From contig JXCB02000001.1 in assembly GCA_000828075.3 (NCBI GenBank), forward strand, positions 1,639,840 to 1,703,839: DNA of 64,000 nucleotides. The letters run 5' to 3'. The DNA comes from Tolypothrix campylonemoides VB511288. Its GTDB lineage: Bacteria > Cyanobacteriota > Cyanobacteriia > Cyanobacteriales > Nostocaceae. Below the pieces are notes generated by a model. The model saw only the letters and a list, made by a program, of their open reading frames with translations, made no database searches and was not told the origin of the DNA. A program made the translations under genes and the position numbers. This document shows positions 15,179 to 24,162 of the stretch, piece by piece (within the stretch, counting starts at the first letter, position 1; each line of letters begins with the position of its first letter).

Positions 15179-17797
15179 CTAAAGTGTAAAGAAACCATCC
15201 TCTATCATTTCCTGCAAACTTAAATTGAATGCCGTACAAATAAGTTCTAGGTCTTCTTGCGTGTGGGCTGCGCTCAACATTAAGGTGTGGAGTTCAGGCA
15301 TATAAACGCCATGTTTACGCATATAGTACGCTAAAGCAAGATTGACTTTAAAATTACTACCAGCTAGCTTTTCTCGGAAGTATTTAGCAGGTTTGTGGCT
15401 AAACGTCAAAGAAAAAATCGAACGATTTGCTTTTACTTGGATGGATACACCGTGAGAGTGACCAATTTCTAGCAGTCTTTGTGCCAGCCAATTAGTGTTA
15501 TTTTCAAGTTTTACATATATTTCTGGATGTTCTTTGAGATAAGTTAATGCAGCTGTTCCTGCAAGACAAGTCATTGAGTTCCCACTCATCGTTCCGCCAA
15601 CAAAGGCTTTCTTTTCATAGTCAGAGAAGGGGTCTTGAGAACTTTTACCAATGTCAATCAGTTTCTGTTTACCAACAACTGCACCACAGGGAAGTCCTCC
15701 TCCAATTACTTTACCCAAGCAAGTCAAATCAGGGATAATTCTTGCAAGGTTTTGTACGCCGCCATAAGCTACCCTAAATCCCGAAACAACTTCATCAAAA
15801 ATTAGAGGAATGTCTAACTCTGTACATATTTCTCTCAGTTTTTTGAGAAAATCCACGTCGTAATTAGCTAGTAATGAAGGCATTGGTTCGCAAATAACGC
15901 AGGCTAGGTCAGATGCTTCTGAGCGCAATCTCTCTAAACCTTCAATGTAACCGTATTGCAAAACCAGAGTATTTTTGACTGTAGAATTGTCAGTTCCTTG
16001 AGTTCCTGCAATTGGCTGAGGATCGAACTTTTCACCTGTAAAGCGAAACCAGGAACTTACCATTCCTTGATCTGAAAATCCGTGATAGTGTCCCTCAAAC
16101 TTCGCTACTCGATCTTTCTTTCTGTAAGCCCGACACAGACGCATTGCTTGTAAAATTGCTTCTGTTCCCGAGTTGGAGAGGATTGTTTTCTCGGCACCCG
16201 GTAAAGCCTCAACAAGTATTTCAGCTAGTTTTAATTCCGCTTCATTCCCAATTGCGTTAACAAATCCGTTGGCAATGGCTTCAGAAATTGCTTGGTTAAC
16301 GACAGGATGGGCGTAGCCTAAGATATGAGGACCGTAACCGCATGATATGTCTACGTAAACATTACCATCAAGGTCTTCAATTTTGCTTTTATCAGCCTTT
16401 TTGACAAATACTGGATAAGTGCTGGGGAAAAAATATCGGTTAATGTGAGTCGGTGCAACTAAGGAATTATTGGCGCGCTCGCGCATTGCTAAAGAAGAAG
16501 GAGCCGTTTTTTGAAAATAAGCATCGAAAGTTTTTTTGACTTCTGGACTGATATAAGGAGAGTACCGATCTGTAAACTTGCGTGCATTATTCCAGATGTC
16601 AATATTTGGATCGATTTGAGTTGCAAAGCCTTCACAAGATAAAAATACCAACTCAACTTTTGTAAAATTAGTTGTGTACCGGGCGCGATACTTACGCAAT
16701 ATCTTGCTAACATCTTGGAAATAACTAACTGTTGACCATTGGGTTGTACTGATATCAAAGTGATATTGTAAAATGCTTTGAATTTCTTGCGCGTACTGAC
16801 TTGAATTTTGAATAATGTAGTCTTTATCGGTGACAAAGTGCTGAGTAAAACGCTCTACAGCTATATCCCATTCCTTGCGAGTACAAGCGTAGTAAAAAGA
16901 TGATAAACCCCATTTTTCATCTTCACTAAGTTGAACAGTAATGCCATAGTCTAGGAGGATAATCGAGCCATCTTTTGTAAAAAAGATATTTCCAGGATGG
17001 GGATCACCGTGACATAACCCATGCATATAAAGCATAGTATAAATACTATCCTGTAAACGTTGAGCGAGAACATTTCGTTTTAATTCAACTTTGTGAACAT
17101 CTTTTCCTGGAATTCCCTCCATGAACTCCATAAACAATAAGTTAGATGTAGAAAGCTCTTTAATAATCTGAGGAACCCTGACATAAGGATGATTTTTAAA
17201 GTTGGTATATACTGCTTCCTGCTTTTGAGCCTCCTGCTTCATGTCTGCTTGAATAATCAGCAAAGCTCTTAATTCTTGCAGACGCTTTGGTAAACCTAGC
17301 TCTCGTACAGATGGGACTATAAAATCAAGGATGACAACGAAGAACTGGATAATATCCAGATTTTGTTTAAGTTGATGACGAACATTTTTCTTAACAATTT
17401 TGACAGCCACTTTTTGTCCAGTTATTAAAGTGGCGCTATGGACTTGAGCAATCGAACCACTAGCTATTGGCTGAAAGGAAAATTCACTAAAAACTTTTTC
17501 AAATGCCAAAGGCAAATCTTTGGTGATAATTTTCTTTGTATCAGCTTCATCCATATAAGGTACATTATCTTGCAGTTCTCGTAATATTTGTACCCAATTT
17601 TGTGGAATCAAATCGGAACGTGTCGCTAAAATTTGTCCAATTTTGATGTAGACTGGTCCCATGTAGAGGAGATATCGGTAAATCCATCGCCCTTGTTTTA
17701 AGATTCGCTCTTCTTTATTTCTACCTACAGTAGTAAAAAAATATCCACAGAGGTAAATGAAAGTTACACCAACAAACTTGAAAATTTGAAACAACAT
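15179..17797 (-). CDS. ABC1/UbiB-like kinase fused to a class III aminotransferase
   Basis: An 872-residue two-domain protein. The N-terminal ~430 residues are an ABC1/ADCK/UbiB atypical kinase: two N-terminal hydrophobic stretches, the KIGQ motif (52-55) in KIGQILATRSDLIP, the Ala-rich loop GSIAQVHSA, VAVKIV, catalytic HGDPHPGNIFF and LLDYGI. The C-terminal ~430 residues are a PLP enzyme of the glutamate-1-semialdehyde aminomutase/class III aminotransferase group: SNSGTEAILQAMRLCR, FEGHYHG, IFDEVVSGFR, and the PLP lysine in LGKVIGGGLP. Such a fusion is unusual. UbiB kinases act on lipid/quinone biosynthesis; the aminotransferase would aminate a carbonyl, here plausibly the product of the KASIII encoded just upstream (inference). 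The genes are 93 bp apart in the same direction. Confidence 0.9.
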   Translation of the reverse strand: MLFQIFKFVGVTFIYLCGYFFTTVGRNKEERILKQGRWIYRYLLYMGPVYIKIGQILATRSDLIPQNWVQILRELQDNVPYMDEADTKKIITKDLPLAFEKVFSEFSFQPIASGSIAQVHSATLITGQKVAVKIVKKNVRHQLKQNLDIIQFFVVILDFIVPSVRELGLPKRLQELRALLIIQADMKQEAQKQEAVYTNFKNHPYVRVPQIIKELSTSNLLFMEFMEGIPGKDVHKVELKRNVLAQRLQDSIYTMLYMHGLCHGDPHPGNIFFTKDGSIILLDYGITVQLSEDEKWGLSSFYYACTRKEWDIAVERFTQHFVTDKDYIIQNSSQYAQEIQSILQYHFDISTTQWSTVSYFQDVSKILRKYRARYTTNFTKVELVFLSCEGFATQIDPNIDIWNNARKFTDRYSPYISPEVKKTFDAYFQKTAPSSLAMRERANNSLVAPTHINRYFFPSTYPVFVKKADKSKIEDLDGNVYVDISCGYGPHILGYAHPVVNQAISEAIANGFVNAIGNEAELKLAEILVEALPGAEKTILSNSGTEAILQAMRLCRAYRKKDRVAKFEGHYHGFSDQGMVSSWFRFTGEKFDPQPIAGTQGTDNSTVKNTLVLQYGYIEGLERLRSEASDLACVICEPMPSLLANYDVDFLKKLREICTELDIPLIFDEVVSGFRVAYGGVQNLARIIPDLTCLGKVIGGGLPCGAVVGKQKLIDIGKSSQDPFSDYEKKAFVGGTMSGNSMTCLAGTAALTYLKEHPEIYVKLENNTNWLAQRLLEIGHSHGVSIQVKANRSIFSLTFSHKPAKYFREKLAGSNFKVNLALAYYMRKHGVYMPELHTLMLSAAHTQEDLELICTAFNLSLQEMIEDGFFTL

Positions 17798-17890
17798 TAA
17801 CTGTTAAACCTCTTGTTAATTAATCATTTGCTATTTTAAAGAGAAGATGAGGAGGTAGAGGGACAGGGTATCCCTCTTATTAGCTCTTAA

Positions 17891-18934
17891 TTAATAGATG
17901 AACGAATAGACGGAAAAAGACATACCTGCACTACCAACCCAACCAGCAATCCGATCTCCTCGCTTAATCTTTTCTGCCGCGATGGCTGAAGCGATCCCTG
18001 TGGGTATAGAAGCAGAGACTAGATTTCCATAAGTTGGATAAATATGCCATATTAGATGTTTGATGTTTAATGCTTCGGCAACTTTGTCCCACTCTCTTTT
18101 TGACGATGCATGGGGGAAAACGGCACGAATTTCGTCAATCGGAGCTTTTAAGCATTTAGAGATATTGATGAACTCCTGATATGCATTGGCGTGCAACTCA
18201 ACTCCAAAAGAGGTAAATTTGTTAATACCATTTAAACCAATACGCTCAGAAGGTGTGCAATAACCTTCATATCCATCTAAGGGTACGTTGCACAGATCTG
18301 CCAGGTCTGGACGAGATTTAAAGTGAAATTCCCATTCTCGATCTGGATCGAAGGAAACAATTGTTGCTGTCGCTGCTTCTCCCAAAGTATAAGCCGGAAA
18401 AGACCATTCAAGAGCTTCAATATTTGGCAGTTGGAAAACACTAGGAAAAACTGGGCCACCAAAGCGCATATTGCATTCTAAATTGACAATTAAAGCACGC
18501 TTGTAGCGACCAGATTGGAGTAGCGAATGGACTATGTTCAACGCACGAGTCCAACTCATACAAGCATCGAGGATATCAAAACACTCTGCTTGTTGCAAAC
18601 CGAGACTAGCTGCAACGTGGTATGCTGCCGCTGGTTCTATAAATCCTCGACCAACACCAGTATAAACTAGTAAATCTATGTCATCTTTGTCGCAGTTTGC
18701 TTCCGCAATTGCTTCTTGAAAAGCACGAGCCACTAAATCAATTGGCTTTTCATCTTTGTCTAACCAGTAACGGATATCTGAACCTGAATAGCGAAGGAAA
18801 AAGTTGATTTTACTTAAAGCTGTCTTTAAATCTCCTGCAAAGATTGGTGTGCTATATTCCTCAATCAATGCCAAAATATCTTCATTTGTCAGTTTCTTTG
18901 TCGGCAAAGCAGCCTTGATTGCTTCAATTTTCAT
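17891..18934 (-). CDS. 3-oxoacyl-ACP synthase III-like ketosynthase (KASIII)
   Basis: Thiolase-fold condensing enzyme of 347 aa. The FabH-type triad is visible: Cys125 in DACMSW, His275 in FPHASS and Asn304 in YGNLVSASIP. The N-terminal half has LLVYTGVGRGFIEPAAAYHV, and GEAATATIVSF is the usual core turn. It should join an acyl thioester to a malonyl-type extender or transfer an acyl chain; KASIII relatives in natural-product clusters also make esters or amides. It sits between the FAAL-ACP and the kinase/aminotransferase fusion with all three genes in one direction, which supports a common pathway. Confidence 0.88.
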   Translation of the reverse strand: MKIEAIKAALPTKKLTNEDILALIEEYSTPIFAGDLKTALSKINFFLRYSGSDIRYWLDKDEKPIDLVARAFQEAIAEANCDKDDIDLLVYTGVGRGFIEPAAAYHVAASLGLQQAECFDILDACMSWTRALNIVHSLLQSGRYKRALIVNLECNMRFGGPVFPSVFQLPNIEALEWSFPAYTLGEAATATIVSFDPDREWEFHFKSRPDLADLCNVPLDGYEGYCTPSERIGLNGINKFTSFGVELHANAYQEFINISKCLKAPIDEIRAVFPHASSKREWDKVAEALNIKHLIWHIYPTYGNLVSASIPTGIASAIAAEKIKRGDRIAGWVGSAGMSFSVYSFIY

Positions 18935-19063
18935 GTGATTTTATGGAAAGAAGACAACAATTGTTTTCGGTTTTTCACCGGAAGTTATGGTTTTGCTTAA
19001 TAACTTCCTTAAATAAGAGGAGCGTCAAGAATTGCTCAGGGTGAAAAGATTTATAGAAGCCCG

Positions 19064-21160
19064 CTACGATGAAACTTTAGCGACAGAAACAGCATTTTGA
19101 GATTGAGAAATTTGGTTGGCTAATGCATCAATCGATGGAGAATCCCACAACCAATCAGGAACAATTGAATAGCCAAGCCAATTTTCCAAATCTCCAAGTA
19201 AATTCATACTATCTAAGGAACTAAAACCGTAGTAAGTAAGAGATTGATTGGGGTAGATTTCTTTTATCTCTAAGTTTCTCTCTTTGGCAATCCACGAAAT
19301 CAGCCAATCTTGAATACCTAATTTGATGATGTTGGATAAGTTATTTTGCATTGCTGTTTGTTGTCTTTGCATGAGAGACATACCTTCATTTATTAGTTGT
19401 TCGTTCGACTTATCTTTCCACTCTTGTATTACATCTAATTGGTTATTTAAAAATTGAGTGCGGCAAGCCTGACGTTGAATTTTGCCACTAGAGGTTTTAG
19501 GAATGCTAGCTGTTTTTAGCAGTAATACAGCGTATACCTCTAATTCATGTTCTTTGGATACTGCTTTGCGTATGGCTTGAATTACTTCATCAGCATCCAA
19601 CTTACGTAGGTAACTACGCTCAATTTCACAAACAATAACAAGTCTTTCTTGCTCACTCTCATCAATGCTAAAGACTGCGCTATATCCCGAACGTAGGCTG
19701 GGGTGACTTTGTTCTACTGTTAGCTCGATATCCTGAGGATAGTGATTGCTACCTCGGATGACGATCAAATCCTTAATTCGACCTGTGATAAATAACTCGC
19801 CATCTTTGACAAAACCCAAATCACCTGTTCGCAAGAAGGGTCCCTCTCCATTATCAGTTAGATAAGCCCCGAATGTGCGCTGAGTTTCTTCAAGTCGTCC
19901 CCAATACCCCTGAGCAATACTAGGACCTGATACCCAAATTTCACCAACTTGACCGGATGGAGATTGAGTTAGAGATTCAGTATCTACAATTACAACTTTT
20001 GCGTTTGATACAATACTACCACATCCAACTAATGTCTTTACAAACTGTTCGTCTTCTGATGCTTCCACAACTAAATTTTTTGCCAGTGAATCTGCTTGAA
20101 CAGTTAAAATTGTTGGCAAGTCGTTCTTTTTAGCTGATGACACTTTCAGTGTTGCCTCTGCTAGTCCGTAACCTAGGTAGAAAGTACTCCAACGGAAACC
20201 ATAAGGTGCAAAAGCTTGATAGAATTTTTCCAATGTTTGCTTTCTTACTGGTTCTGCACCATTTACAGTCACCTTCCAACTACTCAGGTCTAGATTTTCG
20301 CGTTGTTCTAGTTTGATTTTGTCAGTGCATAAATCATAAGCAAAATTTGGTGCGCCACTGTGAGTAGCTTTGTAGTCGGAGATTGCTTTTAGCCATCGAA
20401 TTGGTTTTTGAGTAAATGAGGCAGGTGACATAAATATACATGGGAACCCATTGTAAATTGGTTGAATTACCCCGTATATTTGTCCAAAATCATGAAAGTG
20501 AGGTAACCATGATACGAGAATGCTATCAGGTCCTGTTGTCCATGAAATGGCTATTTCTGCTGAGTTACATAAAGCATTCTCATGACTAATCATTACACCT
20601 TTAGGTGTTGAAGTAGAACCAGATGTGTATTGAAGATAAGCAATAGAAACACTGCTGACTGATTTTGACTCCCATTGCTCAGCTAAATTTTCATCAATTT
20701 TGTCAGTTGCTAACCATTGTAGTTTTTTCAAATCAGGAGCATGATTCAATAATGTTTGTACATTGATGAGAGATTGATTATTTGTCAAAGCAATTTGTGC
20801 TTGAGAATCTTCCATAATTGATTGAATCCGAGACATCTTTCGGTTATTTCTCGGCGCATAGAGAGGAATCGCAATTAATTCTGCGTAAAGACATCCAAAA
20901 AAGGCTGCTATATAATCAAGTCCTGGTGGGTAGAGTAATAAAATTCTCTCTCCTGGAGTTGATATATTCTGCAAATATACAGCAATAGATCTAGCTTTAG
21001 CATCTAGTTGCTGATAAGTTAAAGTTGACTCTAGTCCTTCTTCATCTTGTAAAAACGTGAAAGCAGTTTGATTTGATTGATGTAAAGCTCTATAGCGTAA
21101 AAGTTCAACCAAATTAGAAAAGCTGTTACTATTTGTAATTGTTGTAATTACCTGATTCAT
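19064..21160 (-). CDS. Fatty-acyl-AMP ligase with C-terminal acyl carrier domain
   Basis: Activates a free fatty acid as acyl-AMP and loads it on a carrier protein. The adenylation domain shows YTSGSTSTPKGVMISHEN, the FAAL-type WLPHFHDFGQIYG, YGLAEATLKV and RTGDLGFVKDGELFITGR; the insertion typical of FAALs over acyl-CoA ligases is consistent with about 580 residues before the linker. The last ~90 residues are an acyl carrier domain with the phosphopantetheine Ser648 in GFSSLDSM. It is the first gene of a minus-strand block with KASIII and the ABC1-kinase/aminotransferase, so it probably supplies the acyl chain. A 15-bp inverted-repeat element lies directly upstream. Confidence 0.93.
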   Translation of the reverse strand: MNQVITTITNSNSFSNLVELLRYRALHQSNQTAFTFLQDEEGLESTLTYQQLDAKARSIAVYLQNISTPGERILLLYPPGLDYIAAFFGCLYAELIAIPLYAPRNNRKMSRIQSIMEDSQAQIALTNNQSLINVQTLLNHAPDLKKLQWLATDKIDENLAEQWESKSVSSVSIAYLQYTSGSTSTPKGVMISHENALCNSAEIAISWTTGPDSILVSWLPHFHDFGQIYGVIQPIYNGFPCIFMSPASFTQKPIRWLKAISDYKATHSGAPNFAYDLCTDKIKLEQRENLDLSSWKVTVNGAEPVRKQTLEKFYQAFAPYGFRWSTFYLGYGLAEATLKVSSAKKNDLPTILTVQADSLAKNLVVEASEDEQFVKTLVGCGSIVSNAKVVIVDTESLTQSPSGQVGEIWVSGPSIAQGYWGRLEETQRTFGAYLTDNGEGPFLRTGDLGFVKDGELFITGRIKDLIVIRGSNHYPQDIELTVEQSHPSLRSGYSAVFSIDESEQERLVIVCEIERSYLRKLDADEVIQAIRKAVSKEHELEVYAVLLLKTASIPKTSSGKIQRQACRTQFLNNQLDVIQEWKDKSNEQLINEGMSLMQRQQTAMQNNLSNIIKLGIQDWLISWIAKERNLEIKEIYPNQSLTYYGFSSLDSMNLLGDLENWLGYSIVPDWLWDSPSIDALANQISQSQNAVSVAKVSS

Positions 21161-21186
21161 TGGAATTATTTACAGTGAGTGGTCGA

Positions 21187-21331
21187 ATGCGATTTTGTTA
21201 GGTGCTGAAAATTAGGGATGTAAACCATCTATTTCGGGCTGTTTTTGGTTACATTTAGAGCGAAAGTTATGTGTTTATTGAGAATAGGACAATTTAATTG
21301 AGAATCAAAAGCCGATCTAACAAAATCGCAT
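21187..21331. repeat. 145-bp element with perfect 15-bp terminal inverted repeats
   Basis: ATGCGATTTTGTTAG (21187-21201) is exactly mirrored by CTAACAAAATCGCAT (21317-21331). It lies in the promoter region of the FAAL gene. It may be a small non-autonomous insertion or a regulatory structure; only the repeat is seen directly. Confidence 0.6.
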
Positions 21332-21508
21332 TGCTCCCGAGCTAACACACACCCTACGTGTCTTTAAGCGCTCGATCATTTGACCCCGAAAACAAGGATT
21401 TCACCATTCCCTAATTTTTGTATTATCCATATAATATTGCTATCCCCGGTTTTTGAGTCGTTTGCTACTCACTCCCCTAATAGCCGCGTAACAATCCCGT
21501 TGCAATAC

Positions 21509-21686
21509 CTAATTCACTGCAAAGACTTCGTAAATTACGCCGCCGTCACCGGTGCGTCCCTTGCCGACTGTGATGATATTATTTAGCCATGCGTACCGCT
21601 GTAAGGAAAGCTTGCAGACCTTTCAGCATTTCTGGAGTAACCGATCAACTCATATCAGCATCGATAATGGAGGGAGGTTTTGACAT
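21509..21686 (-). pseudogene. Decayed small gene of about 58 codons
   Basis: From an ATG at 21686 the minus strand reads MSKPPSIIDADMS, a TGA, then SVTPEMLKGLQAFLTAVRMA, and after a one-base shift TVGKGRTGDGGVIYEVFAVN and a stop at 21509. The composition looks like a real small protein with helix-like middle and Gly-rich end, broken by one nonsense codon and one frameshift. I do not recognise the family. Confidence 0.35.
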
Positions 21687-21853
21687 CGGGAAACCTTAGA
21701 TAATCAAATTTACACAATGTAATAGACATCTCCGAAAACTAATCTCAAACTTTTGCGCTGTCTGGGTTAATATTTAATTTTTGGTGAGGTCTAATTGCTA
21801 ACAAGTTTACTAAGATGTAACATGCAGTGACAATGGACTATCTGTTGATAGAA

Positions 21854-22684
21854 CTAACTCTTTTGTTCCTCTTGTTTGTGCTGAGTGAGCTGCGACTTTC
21901 TCCAAGCTTGAGGAGTTGTCCCATGATGTTTGCGAAACTGGCGGAAGAAGTGAACCGGAGATTGATAGCCTACCTTAGCAGCAATCTCCTCCACTCTCTC
22001 ATCGGTTTCCAAAAGTAAGGAACGTGCTGCTGCCATTCGGCGCTCGATAATCCAGGTTTGCACAGTTTGTCCCGTTTGACGTCGCACTAGGTTAGTGAGG
22101 TAACTTGGAGAGTAACCAACAGCAACAGCCACGTCGCTAAGGGTAAGCGATTGGTGATAATTAGCCTCAATAAAGTCGAAGACCTTACTCAACTGAGGAT
22201 CGGACGGAAAGATGCACTGAGGGGCAGTCAGTCTTATAATGTCAGCACATGGTGGTTCTCGGACTGGTTGTGAGTTTCCAGCGTACCATTGCCAGAAGGT
22301 GGCTTGTCTTTCCAAGCGGACTCTGATCGCCCTCAGTAATTGCTCTACCGTACAGGGTTTAGTGAGATAGTCATCTGCTCCTAGTTCCATGCCTTTGCGA
22401 ATGTCAGCCTGAGTCACTTTGCAAGTGACAAAAATAAAGGGGATAATCGCTGTGGCTGGGTTTTGGCGCAGCGTAGTCAGGACGCCGTAACCATCGAGTT
22501 TTGGCAACATTATGCCGCTGATTACCAAATTGGGCAACTCTTCGTGTGCTCGCTGGACACCGATCAGACCGTTTTCAGCACCTATAGTGTAGAAACCTTC
22601 CGCTTCCAGGCATTTTAGAAAAAGTTTTCGGGTTTCTGCTTGGTTTTCAATCACCAGAATTTTTTTCACTGTCTCTTGTGCCAT
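21854..22684 (-). CDS. Response regulator with AraC-type DNA-binding domain, lacking the phospho-acceptor Asp
   Basis: The 276-aa product has an N-terminal receiver domain and a C-terminal AraC/XylS helix-turn-helix pair (VFDFIEANYHQSLTLSDVAVA; GYQSPVHFFRQFRKHHGTTP). In the receiver, the position of the phospho-acceptor is Gly57 (NLVISGIMLPKLDGYG instead of ISDIM) and the acidic pair at the start is also changed (VIENQAE), while the Lys of LTKP and Thr of FVT remain. It may be a phosphorylation-independent regulator. The start MAQETVKKIL is chosen because the domain starts there; the frame stays open a further 55 codons upstream. Confidence 0.85.
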   Translation of the reverse strand: MAQETVKKILVIENQAETRKLFLKCLEAEGFYTIGAENGLIGVQRAHEELPNLVISGIMLPKLDGYGVLTTLRQNPATAIIPFIFVTCKVTQADIRKGMELGADDYLTKPCTVEQLLRAIRVRLERQATFWQWYAGNSQPVREPPCADIIRLTAPQCIFPSDPQLSKVFDFIEANYHQSLTLSDVAVAVGYSPSYLTNLVRRQTGQTVQTWIIERRMAAARSLLLETDERVEEIAAKVGYQSPVHFFRQFRKHHGTTPQAWRKSQLTQHKQEEQKS

Positions 22685-23197
22685 CCAAACATTGGTAGAG
22701 CAACAGTCTCCATGTCCTGTTTGCCTATACTTTTGTGCAGTGTTATGTGTCAACCTCATTGCAGACGGAACCGCGCAATTCCCGCCCCCGTGAGTGCCAG
22801 ATTTCATAATCACAATCATTCCTCCGGAAATAGTGCAGTTAATTATCAACGGTGGCTTTTATTGGCATAAGCTACATAACTTTATAGGGAACTACTCATG
22901 GCACTTATGCAGCAAACAAAAGTTAGGTATTCTGGGCTTGTACTCCCACATCTACTTATGACCCAGTTTCAGTTGCTTAATATTACGCAAAATAACGTGT
23001 CTCCGTAACATTTCTTAACAATTACTGTTGACATTTAAGCAAATGCTTATATAAACTAAAAATAGTTAAGTATTCGCTTAAGTATTGGGATGACGCCAAT
23101 GATCAGATTTTTGCTTTTTCAAGCGATGGAGCGATGGGCTGACAATGCCTATTAGCCAGCTTTACCCGCTCCAAAATGCAACCAATCCAAAATCGCT
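22685..23197. promoter_or_regulatory. Intergenic region with candidate ArsR operator
   Basis: The region between the response regulator and the ArsR gene carries imperfect palindromes AAGCAAATGCTT (23037-23048) and TAAGTATTCGCTTA (23067-23080) separated by AT-rich DNA. ArsR/SmtB repressors bind such 12-2-12-type palindromes, and autoregulation would fit the gene that starts 118 bp further on. The assignment is inferred from sequence form and position only. Confidence 0.4.
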
Positions 23198-23533
23198 ATG
23201 AGTAGACTAGCTGCCAGTGCTGATGTCTTTGCAGCGATCGCAGATCCAACACGACGGGCGATATTGGATCAGTTACGTACTGGTGAGCAACCTGTCAAAC
23301 AGTTGGCTGAGCCTTTCGCCATGAGCTTGCCAGCGATTTCTCAGCACTTACAAGTGCTTTGTGAAGTAGGCTTAGTACAGATGCGAAAAGCAGGGCGACA
23401 GCGCCTGTATCGCCTGAACCCCGAGCCTCTTAAGCAGATTTCTGACTGGATTGCACATTACGAACAGTTCTGGCAAGAAAAACTGGATGCCCTAAGCAAC
23501 TATCTGGAGGAAGATTCATGCTCCGAAACTTGA
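23198..23533 (+). CDS. ArsR-family repressor
   Basis: A 111-aa winged helix protein: FAAIADPTRRAILDQLRTGE, then LAEPFAMSLPAISQHLQVLC as recognition region and VQMRKAGRQRLYRLNP as the wing. No metal-binding cysteines of the SmtB type are visible, so it belongs to the metal-independent SdpR-like branch often paired with an AHSA1 protein. That gene starts inside its 3' end (overlap 16 bp), which implies one transcript and coupled translation. Confidence 0.9.
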   Translation: MSRLAASADVFAAIADPTRRAILDQLRTGEQPVKQLAEPFAMSLPAISQHLQVLCEVGLVQMRKAGRQRLYRLNPEPLKQISDWIAHYEQFWQEKLDALSNYLEEDSCSET

Positions 23534-24162
23534 ACAAGGAAGTTTTTTATCCATACCCACCGCAACGGGTTTGGCAGGTACTCACCAACCGTCGCGCCTT
23601 AGCTGCATGGTTGATGGAAAATGACTTTGAGCCGCGTGTAGGACACAAATTCCGATTTCAGGAGTCTACACTGCCAGGACTCGATGAAAGTATTGATTGC
23701 GAAGTCATTGAACTAGAAGAGCCAAAACGGCTTTCCTACACTTGGCAGGATAAATTCATGCCTCAGCCTTCCATTGTCACCTGGATTTTGGAACCACAAG
23801 AAGGCGGTACTCAGGTGCGCTTGCAACATAGAATTCTAGAAACCGCCATGACTGGATCTCGACAACCGTGGGAAGGTGAGTCTATGCATGAGCAAACGAC
23901 AACAACTGCTCTATATAGGAAGTCACTGGTACAGATAAAATCACCATATGCCGTGCAGACTGGAAGCCTAGAGTTACACAAACAAAGTCTACCTACGCAG
24001 ACTTTAATAAGAACTAATGGCGATCGCAAGTCACCCAATTATTGGTCAAGAGGTATAGAATTTGAGGTATCGACTAGCGTGATTCTTACTTCCTATCTTT
24101 ATGGCAGGTGGGAGTACAAACTTGAATACACTTTGCCGCAAGTTCTCTCCCAAGGAAAATAG
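23518..24162 (+). CDS. AHSA1/SRPBCC-domain protein with an unusual internal segment
   Basis: A START-like lipid/ligand-binding fold of the AHSA1 group: residues 8-120 (VFYPYPPQRVWQVLTNRRAL, DFEPRVGHKFRFQ, CEVIELEEPKRLSYTW) and a C-terminal helix VILTSYLYGRWEYKLEYTLPQVL. Between them, residues about 122-187 are Thr/Ser/Tyr-rich, contain a GCGATCGC at DNA level and do not fit the family, which usually passes directly into the last helix. At 214 aa the protein is about 60 residues longer than usual. An in-frame insertion is likely, and activity is uncertain. It is translationally coupled to the ArsR gene. Confidence 0.75.
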   Translation: MLRNLNKEVFYPYPPQRVWQVLTNRRALAAWLMENDFEPRVGHKFRFQESTLPGLDESIDCEVIELEEPKRLSYTWQDKFMPQPSIVTWILEPQEGGTQVRLQHRILETAMTGSRQPWEGESMHEQTTTTALYRKSLVQIKSPYAVQTGSLELHKQSLPTQTLIRTNGDRKSPNYWSRGIEFEVSTSVILTSYLYGRWEYKLEYTLPQVLSQGK

